Positions 7,162 through 14,622 are shown, counted from the first letter of the stretch. The stretch is 45,864 nt of DNA from Dethiobacter sp. (GCA_018333455.1 JAGXTN010000015.1:1-45864), one strand, 5' to 3'. The notes: a model not told the origin generated them from the letters alone. Numbers and translations are program-made.

Positions 7162-7293
7162 AGAACACAGGGGGATAGCCTGACGGGGGAACAGGACGGC
7201 TGTCCCGATTCCTCACGGGCTGAGGAAGAGATTAAAGATGGAGCGGGATGCCTAAACAAAGTCTATTGCTTCTTTGGCCAGACAAAAGAGAAT

Positions 7294-7470
7294 ATGGCAT
7301 ACATCGCAGCACCTAACTTTAAGACAGCCAAAGAGATAGCTTTGAAGCATCCGCTGTGTGCGTCTATGAAAAACCCGTTCACCGAGATAAGAGGCCATAT
7401 GCTTCGGCGGGATGGCCAGCCGGTAATCGTGAACGCAGAGGGTGAACTGGACATTAAAGATATGAGGTGA
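7294..7470 (+). CDS. Small hypothetical protein, start uncertain
   Basis: A frame open from 7162 to the TGA at 7468-7470. The only good start inside is ATG 7294, giving 58 residues (MAYIAAPNFKTAKEIAL...), behind a weak AAAGAGA. The coding look extends further upstream (VYCFFGQTKEN just before), where no ATG, GTG or TTG is present in frame, so either a start is non-standard or a frameshift separates it from the ATG at 7248. The gene ends at the start of the next one. No family known. Confidence 0.5.
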   Translation: MAYIAAPNFKTAKEIALKHPLCASMKNPFTEIRGHMLRRDGQPVIVNAEGELDIKDMR

Positions 7471-7475
7471 GAGTT

Positions 7476-7769
7476 ATGGGGAAACCATTACATGATGATT
7501 TAATAATAACTGCGCTTACGCGAGATATAAAGAACGCTTACCTACTTTTAGGGATAGATCTATCCGATTTATCCAGTACCAGGCCATGGACTCCAGACGG
7601 CGATGCCCTATTGATTGCAGACTTTGAAGCTGGGTACCGGATACCACAAATGGCCACGGAATATCGGCGGACCGAAGAAGATGTGGAGCGCCGGATCTGC
7701 GTATTAGCGAAAGCCGGACGGCTGGACCTGAACAAATGGGACAAAGAGCAAAAGGCGGTGGCAGTATGA
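7476..7769 (+). CDS. Small helical phage protein, possibly helix-turn-helix
   Basis: 97 residues from ATG 7476, which has GAGGTG 6 nt upstream; the in-frame GTG at 7467 lies in that site. The central part (WTPDGDALLIADFEAGYRI, MATEYRRTEEDVERRICVLA) resembles the helix-turn-helix segments of small phage regulators that read W..D...L......G..I..MA...RT...V..R. The function is not established. Its stop overlaps the next start as ATGA. Confidence 0.55.
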   Translation: MGKPLHDDLIITALTRDIKNAYLLLGIDLSDLSSTRPWTPDGDALLIADFEAGYRIPQMATEYRRTEEDVERRICVLAKAGRLDLNKWDKEQKAVAV

Positions 7770-8074
7770 TGCGCTGGGAAACCAGTACGAACACACACAG
7801 GTTAAACACAAAGCAGCTAATGGTTATATTCATCCTGCTGTCTTGCCTGTCGATACTGGCCATTTATGCCCAGAATTCCGACGCTGGACAAGCTACCGTT
7901 TTCGCCAGTCAGTATGAAGAATATATCGTGCAGCCCGGTGACACCCTTTGGAACATAGCCAAAGCCCATCGCGGCCGGCGTGATATACGTGATGTGGTGT
8001 GGGAATTACAAGAGGTTAATCAGATCACTCCGATAATTCACCCGGGACAAGCTATCTGGGTGCCTATCAATTAA
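7766..8074 (+). CDS. Membrane-anchored LysM protein, YneA-like
   Basis: 102 residues. A basic N-terminus, one membrane segment (LMVIFILLSCLSILAIYA, about residues 18-36), then a LysM domain (EEYIVQPGDTLWNIAKAH, ending PIIHPGQAIWVPIN). This order matches YneA-type cell-division suppressors of Bacillota, made under SOS control, which act at the septum through membrane anchor and LysM. Here the gene is coupled by ATGA to the previous early gene, so it would be made at induction. A lysis-related or cell-wall role is an alternative. The architecture is clear; the function is inference. Confidence 0.7.
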   Translation: MMRWETSTNTHRLNTKQLMVIFILLSCLSILAIYAQNSDAGQATVFASQYEEYIVQPGDTLWNIAKAHRGRRDIRDVVWELQEVNQITPIIHPGQAIWVPIN

Positions 8075-8135
8075 TGATGTTGCCGTAGTTAGTGTTCAAG
8101 TCACTGGCGGCGGCTCCATAACACCTGAAAGGGGT

Positions 8136-8480
8136 ATGAAAATGCAAGCCATAGAAAAGCTCCGCTCCGAAATGGAGCAGAACAAAAATCATAGATATAT
8201 CCAGATTGTTGGCAACTTTCTGGTCCAATATGTAACTAAAAATACGGCCGCTGCGGAGAGGATCCTGACAGAGGGCAAAACCATCAAAGGCAGTCTTAAT
8301 GATATGAAAAACGAAGCCCGGAAAAATCAAATGGACGGCATTGGAGTGCTTTCAGACGAAGAAGGGTTTGCCGTAGTCCTCAAATACTACGGGATTACAA
8401 CGGCTGGCACGCTGGCCAGCTCTCCCGCTCCGGAAAAGGCGGCTGTTAACTTTGATGTGAGTCTGGATGATCTGTTATGA
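8136..8480 (+). CDS. PcfK-like protein, AcrIIA9-related family
   Basis: 114 residues (or 112 from ATG 8142, which has better spacing to GGGG). The pattern Y(I/V)Q-VG-FLVQYV, then AERILTEGKTIKGSLNDMK, then GVLSDEEGFAVVLKYYGI is that of the PcfK family, first named in the Enterococcus plasmid pCF10. Members of this family were reported as the Cas9 inhibitor AcrIIA9. The C-terminus ends in acidic VSLDDLL. It overlaps the PcfJ gene as ATGA, the usual gene pair. Whether this one inhibits Cas9 is not known. Confidence 0.72.
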   Translation: MKMQAIEKLRSEMEQNKNHRYIQIVGNFLVQYVTKNTAAAERILTEGKTIKGSLNDMKNEARKNQMDGIGVLSDEEGFAVVLKYYGITTAGTLASSPAPEKAAVNFDVSLDDLL

Positions 8481-10036
8481 AACAGAAAATAACACTGGAC
8501 GAGTGTCTGTTACACATCCCGCAGCCTCTTACTCCGGATATCAAGGAATACGCCATCGAGGAAGTCTTTAAGCGCCACCGGTATATCTTTGTGACCCGTG
8601 ACGGGAAATATCGCACAGGCTACTGCACTTACTGCCACAAGCGATTTGATGCGGATAAGGTCCGGCATAATCAAAAAGCAACGTGTCCCTGCTGCCAGTC
8701 GGAGTGTATAGGAAAATTAGTCGGCATGGGACGTAAGGGAATGTTTGACGATGCGTATTTCGTTTTTTACATGAAGTCGGCCATTGACCCGAGCGTGATT
8801 GTAGCGGTCGGTACCTACGCAGCGCGTGACTTCTATTATGACTACTGGAATGTCAAAACAAACTATGCCACCACATCGCTGTATGTCTTTCAGCCTGGTA
8901 TCGGCGGTACCGCGTTTCACCGGCATGCCTGGTATAACAGAAACGAGCAAAGCATGTATTTAGGAGACACATTCAATCGCGCCGGCAGCTGTAAGTGCCA
9001 ATTCAACCGAGGACACAACGCAAGCATCCACGCAACTTATTCCCGGGAAAGCATTGCCGCTGCGGTGGCCGGCACTCCGTTCCAGTACAGCACCTGGGAG
9101 CAATACAAGCAAGGAGATATGACGGAATTTTTTGACCTGGCTGCCCGGTACCCATGCGTTGAATATCTGACTAAGCTGGGCTTCCGCCGGCTGATTGAAG
9201 AGAAACTGAACGGCGATAGAACCTACGGAGCCATCAACTGGAATGGCAAGTCCATGGAGAAGGTGCTGAAGGTATCAAGGCAGGAGCTGCAGGCTGCAAG
9301 TAAAGAGCTGCACGGCGCCATCGGATTTGATGAACTGTGGATTATGCAGGAAGGTAAAAAGGACGGCTCAAAGCTCAGTTTGTCAGAGGCAAGGGATGTT
9401 TTGGGTGCACTCTCGCATTACCTTGATGAGGTTTTAAGACATCCCGAACACGGCAATATTCGCACTATTTATAATTACCTGCTCAAGCAGACAAAGAAGG
9501 GAAAATACAAAACTGCAAGGGATGCTTTTCCCGCCTGGCGCGACTACATTAAGGACTGCAAAGAGCTTGGATATGACTTAACAAAAGAGCGCACGCGGTT
9601 TCCGACTAACCTTTACAAGGCCCATCAGAAAACAATCAAATTAGTTAAGCACAAGGCAGATGAGATACTGAACCAAAAGATTAAGCACCGGGCAGAGAAA
9701 ATCAAACACCTGTGTTTTGAAAAGGACGGGTTGCTGATCCGGCCGGCACTCAGCACCGAAGAACTAATTACTGAGGGGAAAGTGCTGGACCATTGTGTCG
9801 GTGGGTATTCCAAAGGTTACGCAGAAGGCAAAGGTGATATCCTTTTTGTCCGCAGGATTGAAGAACCGGACAAGCCTTATTTTACAGTTGAGGTCCGGGG
9901 TGGTTTTGTTGCCCAGTGCCGTGGTCGGAAGAATTGTGGTCTTAAAGATGACGTTAAGTCCTTCATGGATGCCTTTAAAAAAGAGCGTCTCCAGAAGCCA
10001 GTAAAGTCAAATAAAAAACGGGAGGTTGCAGTATGA
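8477..10036 (+). CDS. PcfJ domain protein
   Basis: 519 residues. N-terminal zinc-ribbon-like cysteines (YCTYCHKRF and CPCCQSEC, about residues 49-75). The middle is helical. The C-terminus carries the PcfJ hallmark: VLDHCVGGYSKGYAEG, then ILFVRR, PYFTVEVRGG and CRGRKNCGL. PcfJ proteins occur in phages and conjugative elements of Bacillota, often with PcfK. The biochemical role is not established. It overlaps both neighbours by 4 nt, so it is tightly coupled with the PcfK-like gene and the DUF3102 gene. Confidence 0.82.
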   Translation: MKQKITLDECLLHIPQPLTPDIKEYAIEEVFKRHRYIFVTRDGKYRTGYCTYCHKRFDADKVRHNQKATCPCCQSECIGKLVGMGRKGMFDDAYFVFYMKSAIDPSVIVAVGTYAARDFYYDYWNVKTNYATTSLYVFQPGIGGTAFHRHAWYNRNEQSMYLGDTFNRAGSCKCQFNRGHNASIHATYSRESIAAAVAGTPFQYSTWEQYKQGDMTEFFDLAARYPCVEYLTKLGFRRLIEEKLNGDRTYGAINWNGKSMEKVLKVSRQELQAASKELHGAIGFDELWIMQEGKKDGSKLSLSEARDVLGALSHYLDEVLRHPEHGNIRTIYNYLLKQTKKGKYKTARDAFPAWRDYIKDCKELGYDLTKERTRFPTNLYKAHQKTIKLVKHKADEILNQKIKHRAEKIKHLCFEKDGLLIRPALSTEELITEGKVLDHCVGGYSKGYAEGKGDILFVRRIEEPDKPYFTVEVRGGFVAQCRGRKNCGLKDDVKSFMDAFKKERLQKPVKSNKKREVAV

Positions 10037-10995
10037 GCATGAACGACTTATCGATAGAGAGGACTCCTCAAGTTATAGCCGTTGAAATCAACAGCATTAA
10101 GCGCCAGGCCCAGGTAGTTGTGGTTCAGGCATGCGTGGAGATCGGGCGCCGGTTGGTGGAAGCCAAGGAGCTGGTTCCTCACGGTGACTGGAGAGACTGG
10201 CTGGAGAGGAACGTTGATTATTCCAAAAGTACCGCAAATAACCTTATGCGTATTTATGAGGAATATGGCAATAACCAGCTGTCTTTATTCGGAGGTGCGA
10301 ATCTCCAAGCGCTTGGAAATTTGACCTATACACAGGTCGTGGCGCTTTTGGGTGTTCCATCACATGAGCGGGAGCAGTTTGTGGAAGAGAATGATGTGGA
10401 GTCTATGTCCACCCGGGAACTGCAGCAGGTTATCAAGGAGCGGGACGAAGCAAAGCGGCGCCTTCGTGAAGTTGAGGAAAATACCGATGAAATCATGAAT
10501 GAGCTGCAGGCGATTCGGGATGAGGCTAAAAAAGTCAAAGAAACAGAGGACAAGCTCAAGAAAGAACTTAAGCAGCTTCAGAAACTTTATGAGGAAGCTT
10601 CAGCTGTTGGCAACAATGAGCAGGCCGATAAGTTGCAATCTGCCCTGATAGAGACAGATAAGCAGCTTAAGGAAGCCAACAAAAAGATATCAGACCTTGA
10701 GGCCAAGCTTAAAGAAAAGCCTGTTGATGTACCGGCCACAAAGGTGGTGGAGAAGGTTCCGGAAGCTGTGGAGAAAGAACTGGACGAACTCCGTAATAAA
10801 GTTGTTCAGTTTCAACAAAAGGCCGGTCAGCCGGAAGCGCTTTTGAAGTTTAAGGTTCGCTTTGATACTGTTGTGGCCGGGTTTAAGGACCTTCTGGTCA
10901 ACCTGGATGAGATTAAAGTGGCACAGCCAGAGGCTTACGAGAAATATCACGGAGCGGTAACCGGTCTTCTGAATAAGATGCTGGGAAGCCTGTAG
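10033..10995 (+). CDS. DUF3102 protein with long coiled coil
   Basis: 320 residues, ATG overlapping the previous stop, with GGGAGG upstream. Residues about 10-115 match DUF3102 (VVQACVEIGRRLVEAKELV, HGDWRDWLERNVDYSKSTA, ALLGVPSHEREQF). Residues about 120-265 are a continuous charged heptad-like coiled coil (MNELQAIRDEAKKVKETED and onwards). A short helical domain ends it. DUF3102 proteins often sit on mobile elements; the domain has helix-turn-helix character and is sometimes compared with ParB-like or plasmid replication accessory proteins. The gene contains one copy of a 14-bp palindrome (10304-10317) repeated at 14043. Confidence 0.8.
   Translation: MSMNDLSIERTPQVIAVEINSIKRQAQVVVVQACVEIGRRLVEAKELVPHGDWRDWLERNVDYSKSTANNLMRIYEEYGNNQLSLFGGANLQALGNLTYTQVVALLGVPSHEREQFVEENDVESMSTRELQQVIKERDEAKRRLREVEENTDEIMNELQAIRDEAKKVKETEDKLKKELKQLQKLYEEASAVGNNEQADKLQSALIETDKQLKEANKKISDLEAKLKEKPVDVPATKVVEKVPEAVEKELDELRNKVVQFQQKAGQPEALLKFKVRFDTVVAGFKDLLVNLDEIKVAQPEAYEKYHGAVTGLLNKMLGSL
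10304..10317. repeat. 14-bp perfect palindrome, copy 1
   Basis: TCCAAGCGCTTGGA, inside the DUF3102 coding region. An identical copy is at 14043-14056. Confidence 0.8.
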
Positions 10996-10996
10996 A

Positions 10997-11134
10997 GTGC
11001 TTGAACTTACTCTTTTGATTGAGCGGGAGCGGGACACAATGCACCGGCTGGCAGCAGAACATGGCCTTGGTGATGAGCGGACTATCCGTCAAAGCCAAAG
11101 GTTGGGCTGCTGGCCGCGCAGCGATCCCCGATGA
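10997..11134 (+). CDS. Spo0E-like small protein
   Basis: 45 residues, GTG start 1 nt after the DUF3102 stop, with GGGA about 10 nt upstream. The pattern IERERDTMHRLAAEHGLGDE, then IRQSQRLG matches the helical hairpin of Spo0E-type aspartyl-phosphate phosphatases (I..R..M..LA...GL.......SQ.LD). These dephosphorylate Spo0A-P and delay sporulation. The Asp of the SQxLD signature is Gly here and the C-terminus is Cys/Trp/Arg-rich, so activity is doubtful. It may be a decayed or diverged copy. Confidence 0.6.
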   Translation: MLELTLLIERERDTMHRLAAEHGLGDERTIRQSQRLGCWPRSDPR

Positions 11135-11151
11135 AGAAAGGGGCGGCTTAA

Positions 11152-11454
11152 ATGAAATACCATGAACTTAAATGCTGGCCACAAAATTTTAATGCAACTA
11201 TTAAGGACTTAAAACTCTTTGAAATCCGTAAGAATGACCGTGATTTTAAAGTTGGAGATATATTACGGCTTATGGAATACCACCCAGAGCTGCAGCAGTA
11301 CACCGGAGAGAACCTATTCGCGAAGGTAACATACATAGTAGATTCTCCAGAGTGGGTAAAAGAAGGCTTTGTGGTTATGGGAACTGAGAAGCTAGGGTTT
11401 ATAACATGGCCAGGGGGTATGGGCGATGCCAAGGGGAGACCGAGAGATACTTAA
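11152..11454 (+). CDS. DUF3850 (ASCH/PUA-like) protein
   Basis: 100 residues, ATG behind GAAAGGGGCGG. It matches DUF3850 closely: YHELKCWPQNFNA, then FEIRKNDRDFKVGDILRL, EYHPELQQYTG, and a closing VVMGTE strand. DUF3850 is an ASCH/PUA-like fold, so RNA or nucleotide binding is likely by fold. It is common in phage early regions. Its last 29 nt overlap the next gene in another frame. Confidence 0.85.
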   Translation: MKYHELKCWPQNFNATIKDLKLFEIRKNDRDFKVGDILRLMEYHPELQQYTGENLFAKVTYIVDSPEWVKEGFVVMGTEKLGFITWPGGMGDAKGRPRDT

Positions 11455-12343
11455 AGCCGACATTGAAGACGGCTACACGAAGCTATCAAACTTAATCCTG
11501 GAAGTAATGGCGATCAGTAAAATGAACGGGGTACAGAAGGGGATATGTTCATTTATCTTGCGCCGGACGTATTCCTGGGGTAAAAAAGAGGACCGGATTA
11601 CACTGAATGAATTTGCAGAAGCCATCGGCTCTTCCCGCTCCTATGTGTCTACACAGTTAAAGGTACTGGCAGAGGCAAACGTTATTTTACGGATAGATTA
11701 CTCTCCGGGCAAAACTCCACTGTATAGCTTTAACACAAGGGTTTCAGAATGGCGAAAGGGTTTTGTAAATGTTAAACAGTTACACAAAAACATAACAGAT
11801 GGGTTATACAAATGCGAAACAGAAGGGTTTAACAAATGCGAAACCCTTCACACCGAAGAGAGTCAAGAACCATCGGCCTTCGCGGGCTCCCTAAAGAACT
11901 TTAAAGAACTTAGTAGTAATAGTAGTAATACCGGGAGCGGGTCAGAGCTTCAGGAAGTGGTCCGGTTCTACCAGAAAAACGTTTGCCCGTCTTTGTCCCC
12001 GCTTCACTTTGAAAAACTGGATACATGGATGAAAGACGGCATGGAGCGGGATCTGATTATTTACGTCATGGAGAAAGCTGTCATGGCCGGGGCTTATCGC
12101 TTTGACTACATAGATTCGACTTTACGAAATCTGTATACCCAGGGAGTCCGGACAAAAGAACAGGCACTGGTGGAAGAAGAACGGTTCAAACGACGAGGAG
12201 GGAAGAATGTTGAACAGGGCCAGAGTAAACGGGGATCGCCAACGCGGGGACGTGGTGAACATAAAAACTATTCTGGAGCGGGTACAAATCTTGAAGGGCT
12301 CATCATCAGTGGCAGAGGGAATGAAGCTATTGAGCCAGGATGA
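11426..12343 (+). CDS. Phage replication initiator (RepO-like N-terminus, DnaD-like C-terminus)
   Basis: 305 residues. Residues 1-110 form the winged helix of phage replication protein O (YTKLSNLILEVMAISKMNGV, ICSFILRRTYSWGKKEDRIT, GSSRSYVSTQLKVLAEANV). Residues about 165-255 match a DnaD-like domain (VVRFYQKNVCPSLSPLHFEK, AYRFDYIDSTLRNLYTQGV). The C-terminal tail is Gly/Arg-rich. Role by family: binds the phage origin and, with the loader encoded next, brings in host DnaB/DnaC helicase. In lambdoid-type phages the origin often lies inside this gene; the stretch of Asn/Ser codons at 11,910-11,935 is AT-rich and is a candidate. Confidence 0.85.
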   Translation: MPRGDREILKADIEDGYTKLSNLILEVMAISKMNGVQKGICSFILRRTYSWGKKEDRITLNEFAEAIGSSRSYVSTQLKVLAEANVILRIDYSPGKTPLYSFNTRVSEWRKGFVNVKQLHKNITDGLYKCETEGFNKCETLHTEESQEPSAFAGSLKNFKELSSNSSNTGSGSELQEVVRFYQKNVCPSLSPLHFEKLDTWMKDGMERDLIIYVMEKAVMAGAYRFDYIDSTLRNLYTQGVRTKEQALVEEERFKRRGGKNVEQGQSKRGSPTRGRGEHKNYSGAGTNLEGLIISGRGNEAIEPG

Positions 12344-13151
12344 GCATGTGAAGGTTTATGATACCGGCGAGCGGGTACCCTGTCGGGACTGTGGCAGCGC
12401 TATACCAGTGAAGTTGACTGTTATGCCGTGTATGGGTGAAATGAAGGCCTTTACCGGTAAGCATGAGATTTGTGACGAATGCAGCGCGAAGTATTCAAGG
12501 CAGGAAGAGGACAGAATCCACCGAGAACGGGTTGCGAAACTCTATGATGCCTCTTGGCTGGGCCCGCGTTTCATGGACACCTCGTTTGACAATTGGAATA
12601 AGCGTCCTGAACTTGATAAGAAATCAGTTCAGAAGCTTGAAATGGCGTATCAGGTATGCAGAAGCTACGCCAAAGGTTTCCGTGATGCAAAGCTGCTTGG
12701 CCAGGGACTGATACTGATGGGTGGACCCGGGGCCGGTAAGACTCACATGGTGGCTGCTATCGCCAATGAACTCATATCGCAGCTGACACCTGTTATATTT
12801 CGGCCGGTACCGTTTATGCTTAAACGGATTCAGGCTACTTACAAGAAAAATGCGGCAGAGACTGAGGACATGCTTATGTCCCAGCTTACCGGCTGTGATT
12901 TACTCATACTGGATGATGTGGGCGCCGAGAAATGGTCTGAATGGGTTGAAGCCACATTGTTTACAATCATCGATGAGCGTTACCGCCAGCTGCTCCCGGT
13001 GATTATCACCACGAACTGTGACTTAAAAGAGCTGGAAGCGGCCATAGGCAGCCGTAACTTTGACCGGCTGATAGAAGTATGTCGCTTTGTTGATATAGAC
13101 GTACCAAGTTACAGGATAGCGAAAGCTACGGGGAAGGAAGTGTCTTCATGA
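12207..13151 (+). CDS. DnaC-like helicase loader (AAA+ ATPase)
   Basis: 314 residues from ATG 12207 (AGGAGGG upstream). The GTGs at 12252/12255 are alternatives that would reduce the 137-nt overlap with the initiator gene. A four-cysteine cluster near residue 55-95 (CRDCGSAI, CDECSAKY) precedes the AAA+ domain. Walker A is GGPGAGKTH, Walker B is LLILDDVGAE, and sensor 1 is PVIITTNCD. Role by family: loads the replicative helicase onto the phage origin. The pair with the initiator at 11426 is the normal replication module. Confidence 0.9.
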   Translation: MLNRARVNGDRQRGDVVNIKTILERVQILKGSSSVAEGMKLLSQDEHVKVYDTGERVPCRDCGSAIPVKLTVMPCMGEMKAFTGKHEICDECSAKYSRQEEDRIHRERVAKLYDASWLGPRFMDTSFDNWNKRPELDKKSVQKLEMAYQVCRSYAKGFRDAKLLGQGLILMGGPGAGKTHMVAAIANELISQLTPVIFRPVPFMLKRIQATYKKNAAETEDMLMSQLTGCDLLILDDVGAEKWSEWVEATLFTIIDERYRQLLPVIITTNCDLKELEAAIGSRNFDRLIEVCRFVDIDVPSYRIAKATGKEVSS

Positions 13152-13369
13152 GCCGACTGGGAGCGGTGTTTATGATTCTCATGTTGCTGGCCATGTTTTG
13201 TCTAACCCTCTACGCCACAAGCCTTATGAACATGATTTACATGGAGCGTATGCAAAGGTTGGAGCGTGACCTAAACCAGATTATTCAGCAGCAGGAAATC
13301 ATCAAGGAGCAGCAATACAGGCTTCTGCAAAATAACGGGGGAGCAGGATGGGTGGTGTATGAACGGTGA
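13148..13369 (+). CDS. Small single-pass membrane protein with coiled coil
   Basis: 73 residues; ATGA overlap with the loader stop. Residues about 5-25 are one membrane segment (VFMILMLLAMFCLTLYATSL), followed by a heptad-rich helix (RMQRLERDLNQIIQQQEIIK). No family recognised. Position at the end of the replication module and the shape recall small phage membrane proteins of unknown role. Confidence 0.6.
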   Translation: MSRLGAVFMILMLLAMFCLTLYATSLMNMIYMERMQRLERDLNQIIQQQEIIKEQQYRLLQNNGGAGWVVYER

Positions 13370-13596
13370 GTGATGAGCCAGTAGTAAGGTTAAGGCAGCA
13401 GGTAGTCATAGACAGACCAAAACACTGGACAGGAGCGCCGGATGTGCTTAAAGGCAGTGTCATCTATATCAACCGGCATTATTTCACTGTCAGGACGGCC
13501 ACAGGTTATTGTGAGAGCATTTTATTGTCGGACATCAAGATAGGAGCAGCTAAGATTCTGTCAGTAACAGAACAAAAGCGGTGTAAAGCCGGATAA
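13366..13596 (+). CDS. Small hypothetical phage protein, beta-rich
   Basis: 76 residues, GTG start overlapping the preceding TGA. Composition and spacing suggest a small beta barrel (GSVIYINRHYFTVRTATGY, SILLSDIKIGAAKIL). This is like the small KOW/SH3-like proteins of phage early regions, but no motif is specific. It abuts the next gene (stop 13596, start ATG 13596). Confidence 0.6.
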   Translation: MSDEPVVRLRQQVVIDRPKHWTGAPDVLKGSVIYINRHYFTVRTATGYCESILLSDIKIGAAKILSVTEQKRCKAG

Positions 13597-13949
13597 TGAG
13601 GGAGGGAATGACGATAGTTTATTCACAGGAACGTTTTGCAGCACTGGTCAATGAATTTCAGGAGCAGGAAGACAAGATTCTGAACTGGAAAGCCGGGGAA
13701 TATACGCAGGGTGTTGACAGGATCCAGAATTTCCGGCAGGTTGCCCAGTGGATGCAGCAGAAGCCTTCGGAAGTTGCTTTATGCTATTTGATGAAGCATG
13801 TTCAGTCTATAACGATAGCAGTATACACGGGAAAGTTTGCGTGGGCCTGGGAGACGCCAGGCGGGGAAGGATTAAAACAGCGTGTGGCTGATATCAGAAA
13901 TTATTTACTGCTTCTGGCGGCCTGTCTTGATGAGGAAGCAGCAGAATGA
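13596..13949 (+). CDS. Helical protein resembling nucleotide-modification-associated domain proteins
   Basis: 117 residues (ATG 13596; ATG 13608 possible). The pattern RIQNFRQVAQWMQQKPSEVA, LMKHVQSITIAVYTG, then DIRNYLLLLAACLDE resembles the DUF1599/MazG-like all-helical phage proteins that carry NF....A......P..AL..ML.KH..S.......W...I.D..NYL.LL. Such proteins are thought to act on nucleotides or associate with base modification. The MazG metal-binding glutamates are not evident. Tentative. Confidence 0.5.
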   Translation: MREGMTIVYSQERFAALVNEFQEQEDKILNWKAGEYTQGVDRIQNFRQVAQWMQQKPSEVALCYLMKHVQSITIAVYTGKFAWAWETPGGEGLKQRVADIRNYLLLLAACLDEEAAE

Positions 13950-14035
13950 GTAACATAGCCTTTGGCATTGGTTATCTGGCTGGTGCGGTGACTGTGCTAT
14001 GGGTGGCATACTGTATTAGATCTAACTCAAAATAA
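13946..14035 (+). CDS. 29-residue predicted membrane peptide
   Basis: ATGA overlap with the preceding gene, then MSNIAFGIGYLAGAVTVLWV and a short polar tail ending before TAA 14033-14035. One membrane segment covers nearly all of it. The overlap and hydrophobicity support translation; no function can be given. Confidence 0.45.
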   Translation: MSNIAFGIGYLAGAVTVLWVAYCIRSNSK

Positions 14036-14042
14036 TCAAATT

Positions 14043-14056
14043 TCCAAGCGCTTGGA
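14043..14056. repeat. 14-bp perfect palindrome, copy 2
   Basis: TCCAAGCGCTTGGA in the short gap between two tiny membrane-peptide genes; identical to 10304-10317 in the DUF3102 gene. Confidence 0.8.
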
Positions 14057-14075
14057 GAAATGAGGAGCTGGTTAT

Positions 14076-14192
14076 ATGGCCGATAAACTTGTACAGATTG
14101 GCTGGACGCTCACCAAGTGGGTGACGCTGCCCATCGTAGCGGCCGTGGCCGTCTGGTACATTATAAAATTACGAAAAGAGAGAAAAAGGTAG
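14076..14192 (+). CDS. 38-residue predicted membrane peptide
   Basis: ATG at 14076 behind GAGGAGCTG. MADKLVQIGWTLTKWVTLPI is followed by a hydrophobic VAAVAVWYIIKL and a basic tail (RKERKR). One membrane segment with a cytoplasmic basic end. The good ribosome binding site supports expression. Function unknown. Confidence 0.5.
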   Translation: MADKLVQIGWTLTKWVTLPIVAAVAVWYIIKLRKERKR

Positions 14193-14207
14193 ATGGAGGT
14201 GGGCTAC

Positions 14208-14513
14208 TTGTCTGAGGTTAAAGCGCAGAATTGTTTTTGGTGTGAAGAAACGAAATTAATATTGACTACTCTGCCAGAGTGGGAGGGCAAGCAGTACGCC
14301 TACTACCTTTGTCCGGATTGTGGAACTGGATACATATTCACCGATACAGATATTATCTTTATCATGCCTGCACGTGAAATAAACGCTCACCGATTATGGA
14401 ATCTTGAACAAGCATATAAAAGAACGATAAGTAGGCCTGGAGGAGGTTCTCATAATGCTGTGAAAAAGAAAAAAGTTTTAAAACCTTTAAATACTGAAAG
14501 ATATCGCCTCTAA
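14208..14513 (+). CDS. Zinc-ribbon small protein
   Basis: 101 residues from TTG 14208, which has GGAGGTGGG at good spacing; the ATG at 14193 overlaps that site. Two CxxC pairs (CFWCEETK and CPDCGTGY) about 29 residues apart form a zinc ribbon. A basic tail follows (KKKKVLKPLNTERYRL). Probably nucleic-acid or protein binding. It is the last gene before the AT-rich ATPase/methyltransferase island. Confidence 0.6.
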   Translation: MSEVKAQNCFWCEETKLILTTLPEWEGKQYAYYLCPDCGTGYIFTDTDIIFIMPAREINAHRLWNLEQAYKRTISRPGGGSHNAVKKKKVLKPLNTERYRL

Positions 14514-14533
14514 AACGACAAAGTATCCGTTAA

Positions 14534-14562
14534 TTGCGGTTAATATCGCATTAGGTTATAAT
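14534..14562 (+). promoter_or_regulatory. Candidate promoter of the ATPase-methyltransferase island
   Basis: TTGCGG (14534-14539) and TATAAT (14557-14562) with a 17-bp spacer, 60 nt before the ATPase gene. The -10 box is perfect, the -35 box is half. Flanking GTTAAT and ATTAAC form an inverted repeat that might bind a regulator. It suggests that the two genes can be read in the lysogen, apart from the early operon. Confidence 0.55.
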
Positions 14563-14622
14563 TAACTATGGGTAGGTATGCGTAAATAGCAACGATACCG
14601 CATAAGTTTTGGAGGTGCTAGA

